From contig NZ_JAGGPB010000070.1 of NCBI RefSeq assembly GCF_018614055.1, forward strand, positions 32,667 through 96,666: DNA of 64,000 nucleotides, in the 5' to 3' direction. Under the pieces are notes generated by a model. It did not search any database, was not told where the DNA came from, and worked only from the letters and a program-made list of their open reading frames with translations. Source of the DNA: Streptomyces sp. ISL-98 (GTDB lineage: Bacteria > Actinomycetota > Actinomycetes > Streptomycetales > Streptomycetaceae). Positions 50,623 to 58,821 of this stretch are shown here, piece by piece. Every line of letters starts with the position of its first letter. The first letter of the stretch is position 1. The position numbers and the translations under genes were made by a program.

Positions 50623-51084
50623 CTAGAAGGGGGGCTCTTCGCTGTACTGCGAGCCGCCCGCAGTGTCGCCGCGCTTGCTGGCCCAGGGGTCGTCGCCTGC
50701 CGGGCCCGGCTTCTGGGCGGGCTTGGCGTTGATGGTCACGGTGGTGAAGCGGACCGAGGCGCCGATGTCATCGACTTCCACGGCGAGCATGGAGCGCTTC
50801 TCGTCCTGGTCGGTGGTCCAGTCGTGCTGTCGCATCCGCCCACTGGCGACGACGCGTGAGCCCTTCTTGAGGCTTTCGGCGACGTGCTCCGCGAGGGTGC
50901 GCCAGGCCGCGCAGCGGTAGAACGCGGTGGTGCCGTCCTTCCACTCATTCGATGTGCGGTCGAAGGAGCGCGGGGTGACGGCGATGGTGAACTTGGCGAG
51001 CGCAGCCCCGCCCTCGGTGAACTTCAGCTCGGGGTCACCGGTCAGGTTGCCGACGATGGTGATCGGGGTCTCTCCGAACGACAT
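50623..51084 (-). CDS. ssb: Single-stranded DNA-binding protein
   Basis: 153-residue element-borne SSB: OB fold starting GETPITIVGNLTGDPELKFT, the NEWKDGTTAFYRCAAWRTLAE strand pair, and a disordered C-terminus with an acidic tip (SEEPPF) that recruits replication proteins. It coats single strands during rolling-circle-like replication and transfer. Probably distinct from the housekeeping SSB. Confidence 0.92.
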   Translation of the reverse strand: MSFGETPITIVGNLTGDPELKFTEGGAALAKFTIAVTPRSFDRTSNEWKDGTTAFYRCAAWRTLAEHVAESLKKGSRVVASGRMRQHDWTTDQDEKRSMLAVEVDDIGASVRFTTVTINAKPAQKPGPAGDDPWASKRGDTAGGSQYSEEPPF

Positions 51085-51094
51085 GCGGGACTCC

Positions 51095-51475
51095 TCAGGC
51101 TTCGGGGTGAAGGGTGTGGGCGGGAACGAGAGCGGCCCCGTCGGTGAAGTCGAACTCCGCGGCGGACAGGCGGATCAGCAGCCCGTAGAGCAGTGCGGCC
51201 TGCTCGTTGTCGGCCTCCAACGTCAGGGCGGCGTCCACGCGTGCCACGGCGGCGCCCAGGGGGCCGTCGGAGACGGGAATGGGGACAGCGTCGTGGCCGT
51301 CGCCCGGGTGAGTGTCGTGCGCCCACCAGCCACCGGTCGGGCAGTCGATCCACCCGATCGAGGTTCGGCAGATCAGGCAGCGTGCCTGGATCCTCGCCCG
51401 CACAGTGTCCGGGAGGGGTTCAGGGCCGATCGGCTTTTCGGGGCGAGGAAGGGGCAGGGGGCTCATGTGGTTCAT
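51095..51475 (-). CDS. Small hypothetical protein with zinc-ribbon-like cysteines
   Basis: 126 residues from the ATG at 51,475 (AAGGAAG upstream). CLICRTSIGWIDC resembles a half zinc ribbon, with His residues nearby (AHDTHPGDGH). The remainder is helical (ALTLEADNEQAALLYGLLIRL). Lies 10 nt before ssb, so it is probably cotranscribed. Function unknown. Confidence 0.55.
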   Translation of the reverse strand: MNHMSPLPLPRPEKPIGPEPLPDTVRARIQARCLICRTSIGWIDCPTGGWWAHDTHPGDGHDAVPIPVSDGPLGAAVARVDAALTLEADNEQAALLYGLLIRLSAAEFDFTDGAALVPAHTLHPEA

Positions 51476-51494
51476 GGACTTCCTTACGTCGCGG

Positions 51495-51803
51495 TCAGTT
51501 GTTCTTGGTGCGGGCGAGCCTGAATGTGAGCCCGAGCCCGATCGGCCCTGCTGCACCGGCTACGAGGGCGGCGGTGCGGGCGGCGAACTCGAACAGGGCC
51601 AGCGCAGCGGCGACGGTGCCTAAGACGCCGATGGCTATGGCGAGTCCGAGGGCGATCGGCACCAGGTAGGTGCGTGCCGGGCGTCGGGTGGGCGGGGTGG
51701 GGGTGTGGACGACGATGATCGGTCGCCCCTCGCGCTGGGCTTGTTGGTAGATCTCTGCGGGTATGTGCGGCGTGGTGGGTCCGGGCGGTTCGTAGGCGGG
51801 CAT
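51495..51803 (-). CDS. Small two-helix membrane protein
   Basis: 102 residues: a Pro-rich cytoplasmic start and two helices (about 45-68 and 73-95). GAAGGGG precedes the ATG. It is in the gap between traB and ssb, with the iteron array beyond its start. Resembles small spread-type proteins of conjugative elements in layout only. Confidence 0.5.
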   Translation of the reverse strand: MPAYEPPGPTTPHIPAEIYQQAQREGRPIIVVHTPTPPTRRPARTYLVPIALGLAIAIGVLGTVAAALALFEFAARTAALVAGAAGPIGLGLTFRLARTKNN

Positions 51804-51824
51804 GGCGTTCCCCTTCCGGGTGCG

Positions 51825-51861
51825 GAAGGGCCCTGCCGCAGGTGTTCTGGCAGGGCCCTTC
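51825..51861 (-). terminator. Hairpin upstream of the small membrane gene
   Basis: GAAGGGCCCTGCC (51,825-51,837) pairs exactly with 51,849-51,861. It separates the iteron array and traB side from the ssb block. Confidence 0.75.
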
Positions 51862-51896
51862 GGGGCGGTGCACGGCCGCTTCGCTGAGGCCGCTCG

Positions 51897-51968
51897 CTTG
51901 TCGTGTCGCTTGTCGTCTGACTTGTCGTGTGGCTTGTCGCTTGCCTTGTCTTGTCGCTTGCCGCCCCG
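51897..51968. repeat. 12-bp-period direct-repeat array (candidate clt or origin iterons)
   Basis: Six head-to-tail 12-bp units start at 51,897, 51,909, 51,921, 51,933, 51,945 and 51,957. The first reads CTTGTCGTGTCG; CTTGTCG (unit 5 CTTGTCT, unit 6 CTTGCCG) is kept and the last bases vary. Non-coding on the evidence. The array lies between two small genes downstream of traB, where Streptomyces transfer loci (clt) with repeated TraB-recognition motifs are found. Confidence 0.8.
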
Positions 51969-52017
51969 CAGGTCACAAGCCGTTTCCGGCCCCCACAGGG
52001 GCGTCCAGACAAACGAG

Positions 52018-52212
52018 TCAGGCCGTGATCTGAGCGAGGAGGGAGGAGATGCTGCTGACTGCGGAGTTGACGGTGGGGGCGATGCCGGTAGAGGCGGCGA
52101 AGAAGCCGAGCAGGGCGGCAGCGAGCGCGGGCCCGAAGCGGAGATAGCCCGTGCGCAGCAGGATCGCGACGGTGATCAGGAGCAGGACGACAGTGGAAAT
52201 GGTCACGGCCAT
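52018..52212 (-). CDS. Small two-helix membrane protein (spread-type?)
   Basis: 64 residues, nearly all membrane: helix 1 (MAVTISTVVLLLITVAILLR), a short polar turn and helix 2 (about 28-50). GAAGG lies upstream of the ATG at 52,212. It is the next gene after traB on the same strand. Small hydrophobic Spd proteins accompany TraB in Streptomyces plasmids, so this is a candidate member by size and place only. Confidence 0.55.
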   Translation of the reverse strand: MAVTISTVVLLLITVAILLRTGYLRFGPALAAALLGFFAASTGIAPTVNSAVSSISSLLAQITA

Positions 52213-52466
52213 GGCAGCCTTCAATCGTGACGTTGGGTGATGTGTGAGGTGGTGGGGGGACACGTGCCCGAGGAGGGGGCGGGAAGCCCGCCCCGGGGTT
52301 TCAGGGGCGGATTTCGGCTCCTTCTCCGGCACGCGGTGTGTGCGTCACACGGCCTACACGCGCAGTTCAGTTCCCTACATGCCGGTGTGTGTGGCACACG
52401 GGGCGTGTGGATCACCGTGTGGGTGTTTGTGTCGGTCGGGCGTGTGGGGCAGGCTTGTACCGACTG
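52213..52466. other. Short gene-free interval downstream of traB
   Basis: 254 nt holding two related near-palindromes (52,334-52,352 and 52,383-52,401) and further GTGTG/CACAC runs up to about 52,450. No coding frame. Confidence 0.6.
52334..52401. promoter_or_regulatory. Pair of 19-bp near-palindromes (operator-like)
   Basis: CGGTGTGTGCGTCACACGG and CGGTGTGTGTGGCACACGG, 49 bp apart, share CGGTGTGTG and CACACGG halves. They lie after traB and before the 64-residue membrane gene, so they could be operators of that promoter or part of a transfer locus. Confidence 0.55.
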
Positions 52467-54641
52467 TCACTCTGTGTCGCGGTACCGCTTGATGGCTTCG
52501 GCGAGGGTTTCGGCGAGGTAGCCACTCTTGGAGTCGTCTCCGATGCGCACCGTTCCGGCGCCGGGGCGCTCGACTCCGACCTCGCGAAGGAGCCGGTTCA
52601 GCTCCGTTCCGAAGGCTCGTGCTTCGAGCCCGTGGGCTGCTGCGAGGTCTCCGCTCCACATCCGTCCGCCGGCGGCGACGACGTGCTGATGCGCGTCGGC
52701 CAGGAGCTGCGGGACGGGGCTGGGCCGATCTTCCGGTGCCCCGGCCTGCTGGATAACGCGGCCGAAGTCGGCCTGGATAACCGTCGCATCGTCCGTGCTG
52801 GCCCTGTCGTGCCCGCCGTCAATCGTGCGGGCGGCGTTGAGCATGTCGGATAGCAGGTCGCTGCCGAACCGTGCCGGCTGCTCCTGCTCTCCCACCGCGG
52901 TCGAGGCAGTCGAAGTGCCGGATACGACCCGGGGCCCCCTGCTGCCGTCTTCGTCATCTTCGGTGCTGCTGGTGATCGGGATGCCGGTGAACTCGTCGAC
53001 CGGCGGATAGAGGACGTCCATGTCGGTGTAGGCGATGGTCGTGGGGGCGAGCTGCTTCGCCTTGTAGATGCGCGGCAGGATCCGGCCCCAGCGGCTGGCG
53101 TAGTAGAGCGCAGGCTCGGTGTCCAGGAAGACCGGCTCGAGCTTGGGGCGCCGGTCGGCGTAGGCGACGCTCAGGGCCCGGATCTGCTTGGGCTTGATCC
53201 GGTAGCCCTTGAACGCCGTCGGGTCGTTGACGACGTCGTCCTCGTCGGGTGAGGAGTAGAACCCGCACCCCTTGTACGGCGCTGATTTGGGGTTGATGCG
53301 CCCGCCACCGGTCGGGAACAGGTGGGACAGTTCCTCGGGGTCGGAGACGCGCATGCCGACCCGCACCCGGGACTGCTTCTTCATTGCGGCGGTGATGACG
53401 TCCTGGGTGGCGCGCAGTCCGCAGATCAGCACGCGAACGCGGACGGCGCGGCCGGTGTTGACGATGGTGTCGAGCTTGCGCAGCAGGCCGGGGGTCAGCT
53501 CGGCGATCTCGTCGACCGCGACCAGGACTTCGGGCAGGTCGTGGGTGACGGTGAGCTTGTCGTCCTCGGTGAGCAGGTCCTGGTGGCCGGACTTGCGGGC
53601 GCCGATTCCGGCGATGACGGTGTCGCAGAGGATGTGAGCTTCTTCGATGGTGTCGGCGGTCCAGTCGATCAGCGGCACGTTCGCGGTGCCGTCGACGGCC
53701 CAGGCGTGCAGCCAGGGAAGGCTGATACCGGCGCCGGTGACGTCGATGTGCATGACCACCGTGTTGTCGGTGCGCAGGGCCCCGGCGTTGGCGGTGTTGA
53801 CCGTGTTCGTCTTGCCGGATCCTGTCTGCCCGACGACGAGGGCGCATTCGTCGACGACAGCGATCCTGGCCTCTTCCCCGTCGGGCTTGAGGCCGAGCGG
53901 GATTCCGTCGTAGATGCTGGTGACAGTGGTGTCCTCCGGGGCATCAGGCAGGTCGATGACCTTGGCCAGGACATCCACGGCGGTGACTCGGATGAGGGTC
54001 TGCCCGTAGACCTCGCCGTCCATGATCTGAACGCCGCCGCCCTTGGGCAGGCGCAGGTCGACGGCGAGCTTGCGTACGGCGTTGGCCGGGAGTTCCGGGG
54101 TATTGGAAGGCATCCGGACGCGGACGGTGTAGCCGACGTCGCCCTTCCACGGCCGGACGCCTTCGACTTCGTGGCCTTCCAAGCGGAAGAGGCGCTCCAG
54201 GCGCTCGTGCCATTGGCCGGCCTGCTTGTTCGCCCACTTCTGCAACCGGCGCTGGGTGCGTTCGGTGCGGGCGGTGTCCTCGGCGCGGACCAGGCCGCGG
54301 GCCAGGGTCATACCGGCTGCGGTCCCGGCGGCCCACCATCCGGCGGCGCCCCAGGTCAGGGCGGTGTCGTGGTTCAGCACGGCGGCGGTCCAGCCTCCGG
54401 CCGTGAGCCAGGCCGCGCACCGGGCGACGGTGTGGCCGGTGGGGCGGTGCTGGTAGAAGTCGGCGCCCACCTGGGCAACGGCACCAATCCCGGTGACCAG
54501 CAGGGCGTGCGAGGCCGGCAGGCCAGTGACGGCTCCGGCGGTGGCGACGGTGTAGGCGCCGCCCGCGACCAGGGCGGCAGATGTAGCGGGCGAATGGTTC
54601 CAGCCCCAGTCCAGGGCAAAACCAGCGGACTTGGCAGCCAT
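52467..54641 (-). CDS. traB: TraB/FtsK-SpoIIIE-type DNA translocase (conjugation protein)
   Basis: 724 residues. N-terminal helices (about 21-115) anchor it in the membrane. An alpha/beta linker (about 120-235) precedes the ATPase with Walker A GQTGSGKT (271-278) and Walker B LVAVDEIAEL (373-382), then GLRATQD. An acidic/Ser linker (about 570-640) leads to a C-terminal winged-helix (about 650-724) of the kind that reads 8-bp clt repeats in TraB. Such proteins move double-stranded DNA between mycelia as hexameric pumps. The ATG at 54,641 has GAAGGAG six bases upstream; the longer open frame upstream is not used. Confidence 0.92.
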   Translation of the reverse strand: MAAKSAGFALDWGWNHSPATSAALVAGGAYTVATAGAVTGLPASHALLVTGIGAVAQVGADFYQHRPTGHTVARCAAWLTAGGWTAAVLNHDTALTWGAAGWWAAGTAAGMTLARGLVRAEDTARTERTQRRLQKWANKQAGQWHERLERLFRLEGHEVEGVRPWKGDVGYTVRVRMPSNTPELPANAVRKLAVDLRLPKGGGVQIMDGEVYGQTLIRVTAVDVLAKVIDLPDAPEDTTVTSIYDGIPLGLKPDGEEARIAVVDECALVVGQTGSGKTNTVNTANAGALRTDNTVVMHIDVTGAGISLPWLHAWAVDGTANVPLIDWTADTIEEAHILCDTVIAGIGARKSGHQDLLTEDDKLTVTHDLPEVLVAVDEIAELTPGLLRKLDTIVNTGRAVRVRVLICGLRATQDVITAAMKKQSRVRVGMRVSDPEELSHLFPTGGGRINPKSAPYKGCGFYSSPDEDDVVNDPTAFKGYRIKPKQIRALSVAYADRRPKLEPVFLDTEPALYYASRWGRILPRIYKAKQLAPTTIAYTDMDVLYPPVDEFTGIPITSSTEDDEDGSRGPRVVSGTSTASTAVGEQEQPARFGSDLLSDMLNAARTIDGGHDRASTDDATVIQADFGRVIQQAGAPEDRPSPVPQLLADAHQHVVAAGGRMWSGDLAAAHGLEARAFGTELNRLLREVGVERPGAGTVRIGDDSKSGYLAETLAEAIKRYRDTE

Positions 54642-54695
54642 CAACGGCTCCTTCGTAGGCGGAAGAGCAAGCGCGAGAACTGGGCGGGACGGGCG

Positions 54696-54725
54696 CGGGT
54701 CGCACACCAGCTGGTGTGCGACCCG
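54696..54725. terminator. Perfect 30-bp palindrome before traB
   Basis: CGGGTCGCACACCAG is followed directly by its exact reverse complement (centre at 54,710/54,711). It lies in the 113-nt gap between the SpdB-like gene and traB. Either a terminator/attenuator hairpin or a protein-binding site. Confidence 0.65.
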
Positions 54726-54754
54726 CAGGGGGTGTAGCTGTGGTGTTTTGCTGC

Positions 54755-56782
54755 TCAGACGTCCCACATGCCTTCGGCTTCCTCGCCGTTGCGAGGGGCC
54801 TCGTGGCGGGAGATGTCTGGTGCGTGCAGGCGCCGGAAGTTCGGCATCAGCTCCTGAGCCGCAGACGCGGCAGCCATGAGGAGCTGGTGGACATCTGCGA
54901 TCGCGTCGACAATGGCCTTGTCGACGGGGTAGCGGTCGTTGGAACGGACCTGGAGCAGGTTGATCGCTGCGGCCACGTTCTCGATCCCCGCCGGAACACC
55001 CTCGTACTCGGCTGCGACCTGGTTCATGTGGCCGGGCTCGTAGCGGGCATAGACATGGGCGACGTCCTGGGCGACCGCGACGAACCGGGACGGCTGACGC
55101 TGGTCGAAGCCACCGTCCTGGCGGCGCTCCAGGATGTTCCACATGTGCTCACCCGGCCGCGGCTCCTCGTAGCGGCGCAGGTCGTGCTCGTGGACCTTCG
55201 CGAACAGCGGCCCGATCTCCTGCGCCTTCTGGGACGCCTGGTGAAGCAGGGCATAGACCTGGGCGACCAGGTCAGCCATCTTCGCGTCGGCCGGGTACTT
55301 GTCAGCCGTGTTCACCGCGAGCTGCCGCACCGCCTCAGCAGCCGAGGACAGCCCCTCGGGCAGGCCCCAGTACTCGGCGGCGACCGCGAGCATCATCGGC
55401 GGATCGTAGGTGGCGTACGCGTCGCGCACAGCCTCGGTCTCACGCTGGAACACAGACACCAGATTTCCTCCGAAATAGTCAGCGCCGAACCCATCGGCCG
55501 GCTTGGCGGATCGGGTGTGGCCGGGCTCGTCGAAGTCGGTCAGGACATCGGGCCTAGTGGCCTTGATCCAGGCGTCCTTGGCCCTACGCATCAGCCGCGT
55601 GTGCACGGCTTTGGCTGCCAGGACGCTCCAGCGGGTGAAGCAGGCACCCCACTTGACGCCGTTGCGAGGTGCCAGACGCAGACCCCGCAGGACGCCCCCG
55701 GCGGTGGCAGCAAGGCCACGCAGCAGCAGGCCGGGCACCAACGCCAGAGCGCCGACCGCACCGGCGGCGACCTTTGCCGCGGCGCTGCGCAGCAGGTAGC
55801 GCATACCGGCCTTGCCCTTCTTCACGGCCTCGCGGCGGGCGCTACGGATCCGCTCCCGCATCGACTGCGTTGTCGGGGACTCGGCGACCTTGCGGCCGAG
55901 ACCACGGGCCGCAGCCACACCGCGCATCCCGGTGCGGGCTGCCTTGCGGGTCCAGGCGGCGAGCGTCGAACGTGCCCGCCCACCGCCCTTGCCCTCAAGA
56001 GCGCTGGTGCTGTTCGGGCCCTGCTTCTTTTCAGCACTTCCGGGCCCGGCGGGCGTCTTCCCGGTGCCCCGGCGCTGGCTGAGGCGCTGCAATATCCCAC
56101 CGCGCCCACCAGCAGCATCGCGGCCACCGTTCCCAGCCCTGGACTTCCCCGAAGCCACACCCCGACCGACGGAACCTGCGCCTGTGGCGGAGGAGCCCTT
56201 AGCGAAAGGCGTCTTCGACTGGGACCTCCCACCCCCCTGAGAGGGAGAGCGGTGAGGGCTGGTGCGGGGCGAGGATGCACCAGAGCTGGTTGCACCGAGT
56301 CCGGAGGAACGACCACGGCCACCGGCCCTGCCGCCCCCGCCTGTTCGCCCCAGACCCAAGCCGCGGCCACCGGACCGGCCCGCACCGGTGCTGCCGAGCG
56401 TCGAACGATGCCCGGAACCGTGCAGGCCCCGTCCACCGGTTCGTGCTGTGTTGGACTTGCGGGCGCGGCGGGCTGCGGTGGCGACCGCGAGTACGCCGCC
56501 GCCGGCAACGACACCGGCCGCGGTCAGCATCCCGGCCGTGCCCGCCGACGCATACAGCGCGGACGCCCCAGTCGAAGCGGCCTCCGTGCCGAACAAAGCA
56601 AGCGGCCACGCCCGCAGCGAGCTGCGCGGCCCCTTCGTGGTGGAGGCGGTGTCAGCGCCGTCCGTCTTCTGGTTGAGGGTGATCTCGATCGGCAGGCTCT
56701 GCCCGTCCGGGCCATCGACCACCGAGGTCACGGTCGCGGCCTCGGTGTCCGGTGATGCCTGCGGAGTTTTGGTGTCGGACAC
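54755..56782 (-). CDS. Large SpdB-like membrane protein with duplicated C-terminal domain
   Basis: 675 residues. Cytoplasmic start, one or two helices (about 80-105, ASAGTAGMLTAAGVVAGGGV), a Gly/Arg/Ser-rich disordered region (about 110-300), a basic helical zone with a further membrane segment (about 330-375), and two homologous C-terminal units (about 455-560 and 575-675). Both units have a YDPP/YEPG...VAAEY start and an (E/H)DLRRYE or PDISRHE...GE segment before a Trp. No ATPase motif. Likely part of the spread complex beside TraB, by context. Confidence 0.65.
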   Translation of the reverse strand: MSDTKTPQASPDTEAATVTSVVDGPDGQSLPIEITLNQKTDGADTASTTKGPRSSLRAWPLALFGTEAASTGASALYASAGTAGMLTAAGVVAGGGVLAVATAARRARKSNTARTGGRGLHGSGHRSTLGSTGAGRSGGRGLGLGRTGGGGRAGGRGRSSGLGATSSGASSPRTSPHRSPSQGGGRSQSKTPFAKGSSATGAGSVGRGVASGKSRAGNGGRDAAGGRGGILQRLSQRRGTGKTPAGPGSAEKKQGPNSTSALEGKGGGRARSTLAAWTRKAARTGMRGVAAARGLGRKVAESPTTQSMRERIRSARREAVKKGKAGMRYLLRSAAAKVAAGAVGALALVPGLLLRGLAATAGGVLRGLRLAPRNGVKWGACFTRWSVLAAKAVHTRLMRRAKDAWIKATRPDVLTDFDEPGHTRSAKPADGFGADYFGGNLVSVFQRETEAVRDAYATYDPPMMLAVAAEYWGLPEGLSSAAEAVRQLAVNTADKYPADAKMADLVAQVYALLHQASQKAQEIGPLFAKVHEHDLRRYEEPRPGEHMWNILERRQDGGFDQRQPSRFVAVAQDVAHVYARYEPGHMNQVAAEYEGVPAGIENVAAAINLLQVRSNDRYPVDKAIVDAIADVHQLLMAAASAAQELMPNFRRLHAPDISRHEAPRNGEEAEGMWDV

Positions 56783-56800
56783 TGGTCTGACTCCTTGATC

Positions 56801-57136
56801 TCAGGCGGCGAGTTCGGGTGCGTCTGCGCAGGTCACGCACATGCCGAGCGAGGCCGGTATGCGATACCCGGCATCCCGGCGGCAGTTCGGGCAGACCTGC
56901 TGCGCGGCGTTCGCCTTGGCGAGAGCCGCCCACTTAGCCGGTGTCATCGGCCGGACCGGCTTCGCCTGGTCAACGCGGTAGAGATAGGCGACCAACGGCC
57001 CCCGGCGCCTCCGCAGGCGCTCGAGTTCCGCGGCGACGCCCTGCCCACCCGGCCGCAACCCCATCGCTCGAAGCTGCCGGAAGGTCGCGTAGCCAGGCGG
57101 GGCGAGGTGCCACCGGTAGACGGGGATGGCGGCCAT
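56801..57136 (-). CDS. RRQRL-motif zinc-binding-type small protein
   Basis: 111 residues. An N-terminal segment with FRQLRAMGLRPGGQGV (variant of the RRQRL motif of this Streptomyces element family) and a C-terminal zinc site CPNCRRDAGYRIPASLGMC...C. Common in AICEs next to DUF2637 genes; function unknown. The ATG at 57,136 shares a base with the preceding stop (TGATG), so it is coupled to the DUF2637 gene. Confidence 0.72.
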   Translation of the reverse strand: MAAIPVYRWHLAPPGYATFRQLRAMGLRPGGQGVAAELERLRRRRGPLVAYLYRVDQAKPVRPMTPAKWAALAKANAAQQVCPNCRRDAGYRIPASLGMCVTCADAPELAA

Positions 57137-58821
57137 CACAGCGCCCCGGCGCGGTCACTGCCGTTGACTGCTGCGGGTGTCCGCGCGGCTGAACCGTGCG
57201 GGTGCGCGGCAAGCTGCGCGGCGCGCGCGGCACGGAAGTCCCGTACCCAGTTCCGCGCGTTACCGGGGTCGATGCCGTACCGGGTGGCAAGGTCAGCGGC
57301 GCTCGGCTCTGTCTGCCCGCCTGTGCTGTCGAGGGTGTGGAGGTAGAGGGTCCAGCCGTCCTGCTTGGCTTCGGACTTCCATACCGGCCCGTCCCCGTTC
57401 ACAGCCGCTTCGGGGGCCTGCGGCTGCATGCCGGCGAGGTCACCGTGCAGCCGGTCACGGAGCAGAGTGGCTTCCTGCACCTGCTGCCTGACCTGCTGCA
57501 ACGCCGCCTGTCCCGCAGCGTGCTGCTCCTCGGCCTGCCGATGCAAGGCGTTCATGTCGCGTAGCGCCTGCTGCTGCTGTTCGGCCGTTGCCCGCAGTCG
57601 CTGAAGGTCCAGGCCGGCCTGCTGCTGGAGCCGTGCCGCTTCGTTGCGTGCAGCAGTGATGATGTTTTCCGCGCGCTGCCGCGCGTCCTGTTCCTCCTGC
57701 CGCGCGGCTTCCGCGCGCTGCCGCGCAGCTACCGTCTGCTGGCTCGCTCCCTCCTCGGCTTCGCGGAGTTCGGCGTGCTGTCGGCGCGCGGCCTCCAGTT
57801 CCTGCCGCGCGGTGGCCGTGGCCTCTTGTGCGCGCTGCCGCGCGTCCTCGGCTTCCTGCCGCGCGGCTTCCGCGCGCTGCCGCGCGTCCTGCGCCTCAGC
57901 AGCGAGTGCGGACGACTCGATGCGCTCGGCAGCCGGCACCACGGCGAGTTCCTCGATCATGGCCAGCACGGCCGGCGGGTTGGCGTAGTCGAGCAATGCC
58001 ACATCGTCCGCGCGGTTCAGCGCGGCCAGTCGGCGCACAAGGGCGAGAGCCTGCCCGGAGTCGGTCGCCACGTCCGCACGATCCAGGGCTGTTTGCGCCT
58101 TGCGCCGCCGACGGTTGATCCTGCGGGCCCGCTGCGGCCTGCCGGACTCAAGGATCAGACGCAGCCGGTAGACGCGCCGTGCTGCCCGCTGCACCAGCGC
58201 AGCACGGGCAATCGCCGAGGAAGAAGTGCGGGCGTCCAGCCCGAACCGGGCGAAGACCGCAGCCCACAGGTGCTGCCACAGCAGCACCAGCAGCCGCGCG
58301 GGCCCCGGCCGGCCAGTCTCGTCGCCATCGTGGGGGCGGGTGTGGTGCAGCTTGGACCGTAGCTGGAGTTCGATCAGCCACGCCGCCAGCGCCGGCACCG
58401 ACGCAAGCACCGGACGGGCCCACCAGTTCGGCGCGTGAACGGCGTTCATCGCCGCGGAGAAGCCGACCAGCAGCCACGCCGTGCGGTGCATCAACCGCAG
58501 CTCCCGCGTCCACCCGTCCTTGGGGTTGGCGGTGCGGTACATCATCACCAGCAGCGTCATCTCCGCCGCGTCGAACACCGCGATAAACGCGATGGCCAGC
58601 GGCGACGGCAGGTGTGAGGTATCGGTGGCGAAGCCCCACAGGCCGTGCACGCTGACCGCAACGCCACCTAGAGCGACGAACGCCTGCGGGCCGATCCCGG
58701 ACAGCCACTGCGACTTCCGCAACCGCGCCACCACTACCACAAGAGCCGTCACCGCCAGTACGGCAACGGCCCCTGCCTGCCAGGCCCACGGGCCGGACGC
58801 GATGTTGAGGAGGGTGCTCAT
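57136..58821 (-). CDS. DUF2637 membrane protein with coiled coil and C-terminal helix-turn-helix
   Basis: 561 residues. Four helices in the N-terminal DUF2637 part (about 12-165: VALGGVAVSVHGLWGFATD), a basic region (about 205-240), a long coiled coil (about 310-455) built from repeats of ARQRAEAARQEAEDARQRAQ type, and a C-terminal HTH-like block (AADLATRYGIDPGNARNWV). DUF2637 proteins accompany transfer genes and are SpdB-like. The HTH suggests DNA contact and the coiled coil oligomerisation. Overlaps both neighbours by 1 nt. Confidence 0.78.
   Translation of the reverse strand: MSTLLNIASGPWAWQAGAVAVLAVTALVVVVARLRKSQWLSGIGPQAFVALGGVAVSVHGLWGFATDTSHLPSPLAIAFIAVFDAAEMTLLVMMYRTANPKDGWTRELRLMHRTAWLLVGFSAAMNAVHAPNWWARPVLASVPALAAWLIELQLRSKLHHTRPHDGDETGRPGPARLLVLLWQHLWAAVFARFGLDARTSSSAIARAALVQRAARRVYRLRLILESGRPQRARRINRRRRKAQTALDRADVATDSGQALALVRRLAALNRADDVALLDYANPPAVLAMIEELAVVPAAERIESSALAAEAQDARQRAEAARQEAEDARQRAQEATATARQELEAARRQHAELREAEEGASQQTVAARQRAEAARQEEQDARQRAENIITAARNEAARLQQQAGLDLQRLRATAEQQQQALRDMNALHRQAEEQHAAGQAALQQVRQQVQEATLLRDRLHGDLAGMQPQAPEAAVNGDGPVWKSEAKQDGWTLYLHTLDSTGGQTEPSAADLATRYGIDPGNARNWVRDFRAARAAQLAAHPHGSAARTPAAVNGSDRAGAL

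Noticed and set aside
51897..51968. CRISPR array
   Set aside because: Units are 12 bp with no spacers and there are no cas genes; the other tandem repeats (1458, 26,511) are microsatellites.
51635..52012. Minus-strand frame running through the 12-bp repeat array
   Set aside because: Its Thr/Ser repeat is just the translated array; it also overlaps a good small gene, and no ribosome binding site is seen.
52467..55142. Extending traB to 891 residues from an upstream start
   Set aside because: The extra N-terminus crosses the 30-bp palindrome and overlaps the SpdB-like gene; the ATG at 54,641 has a strong ribosome binding site and precedes the family-typical membrane segments.
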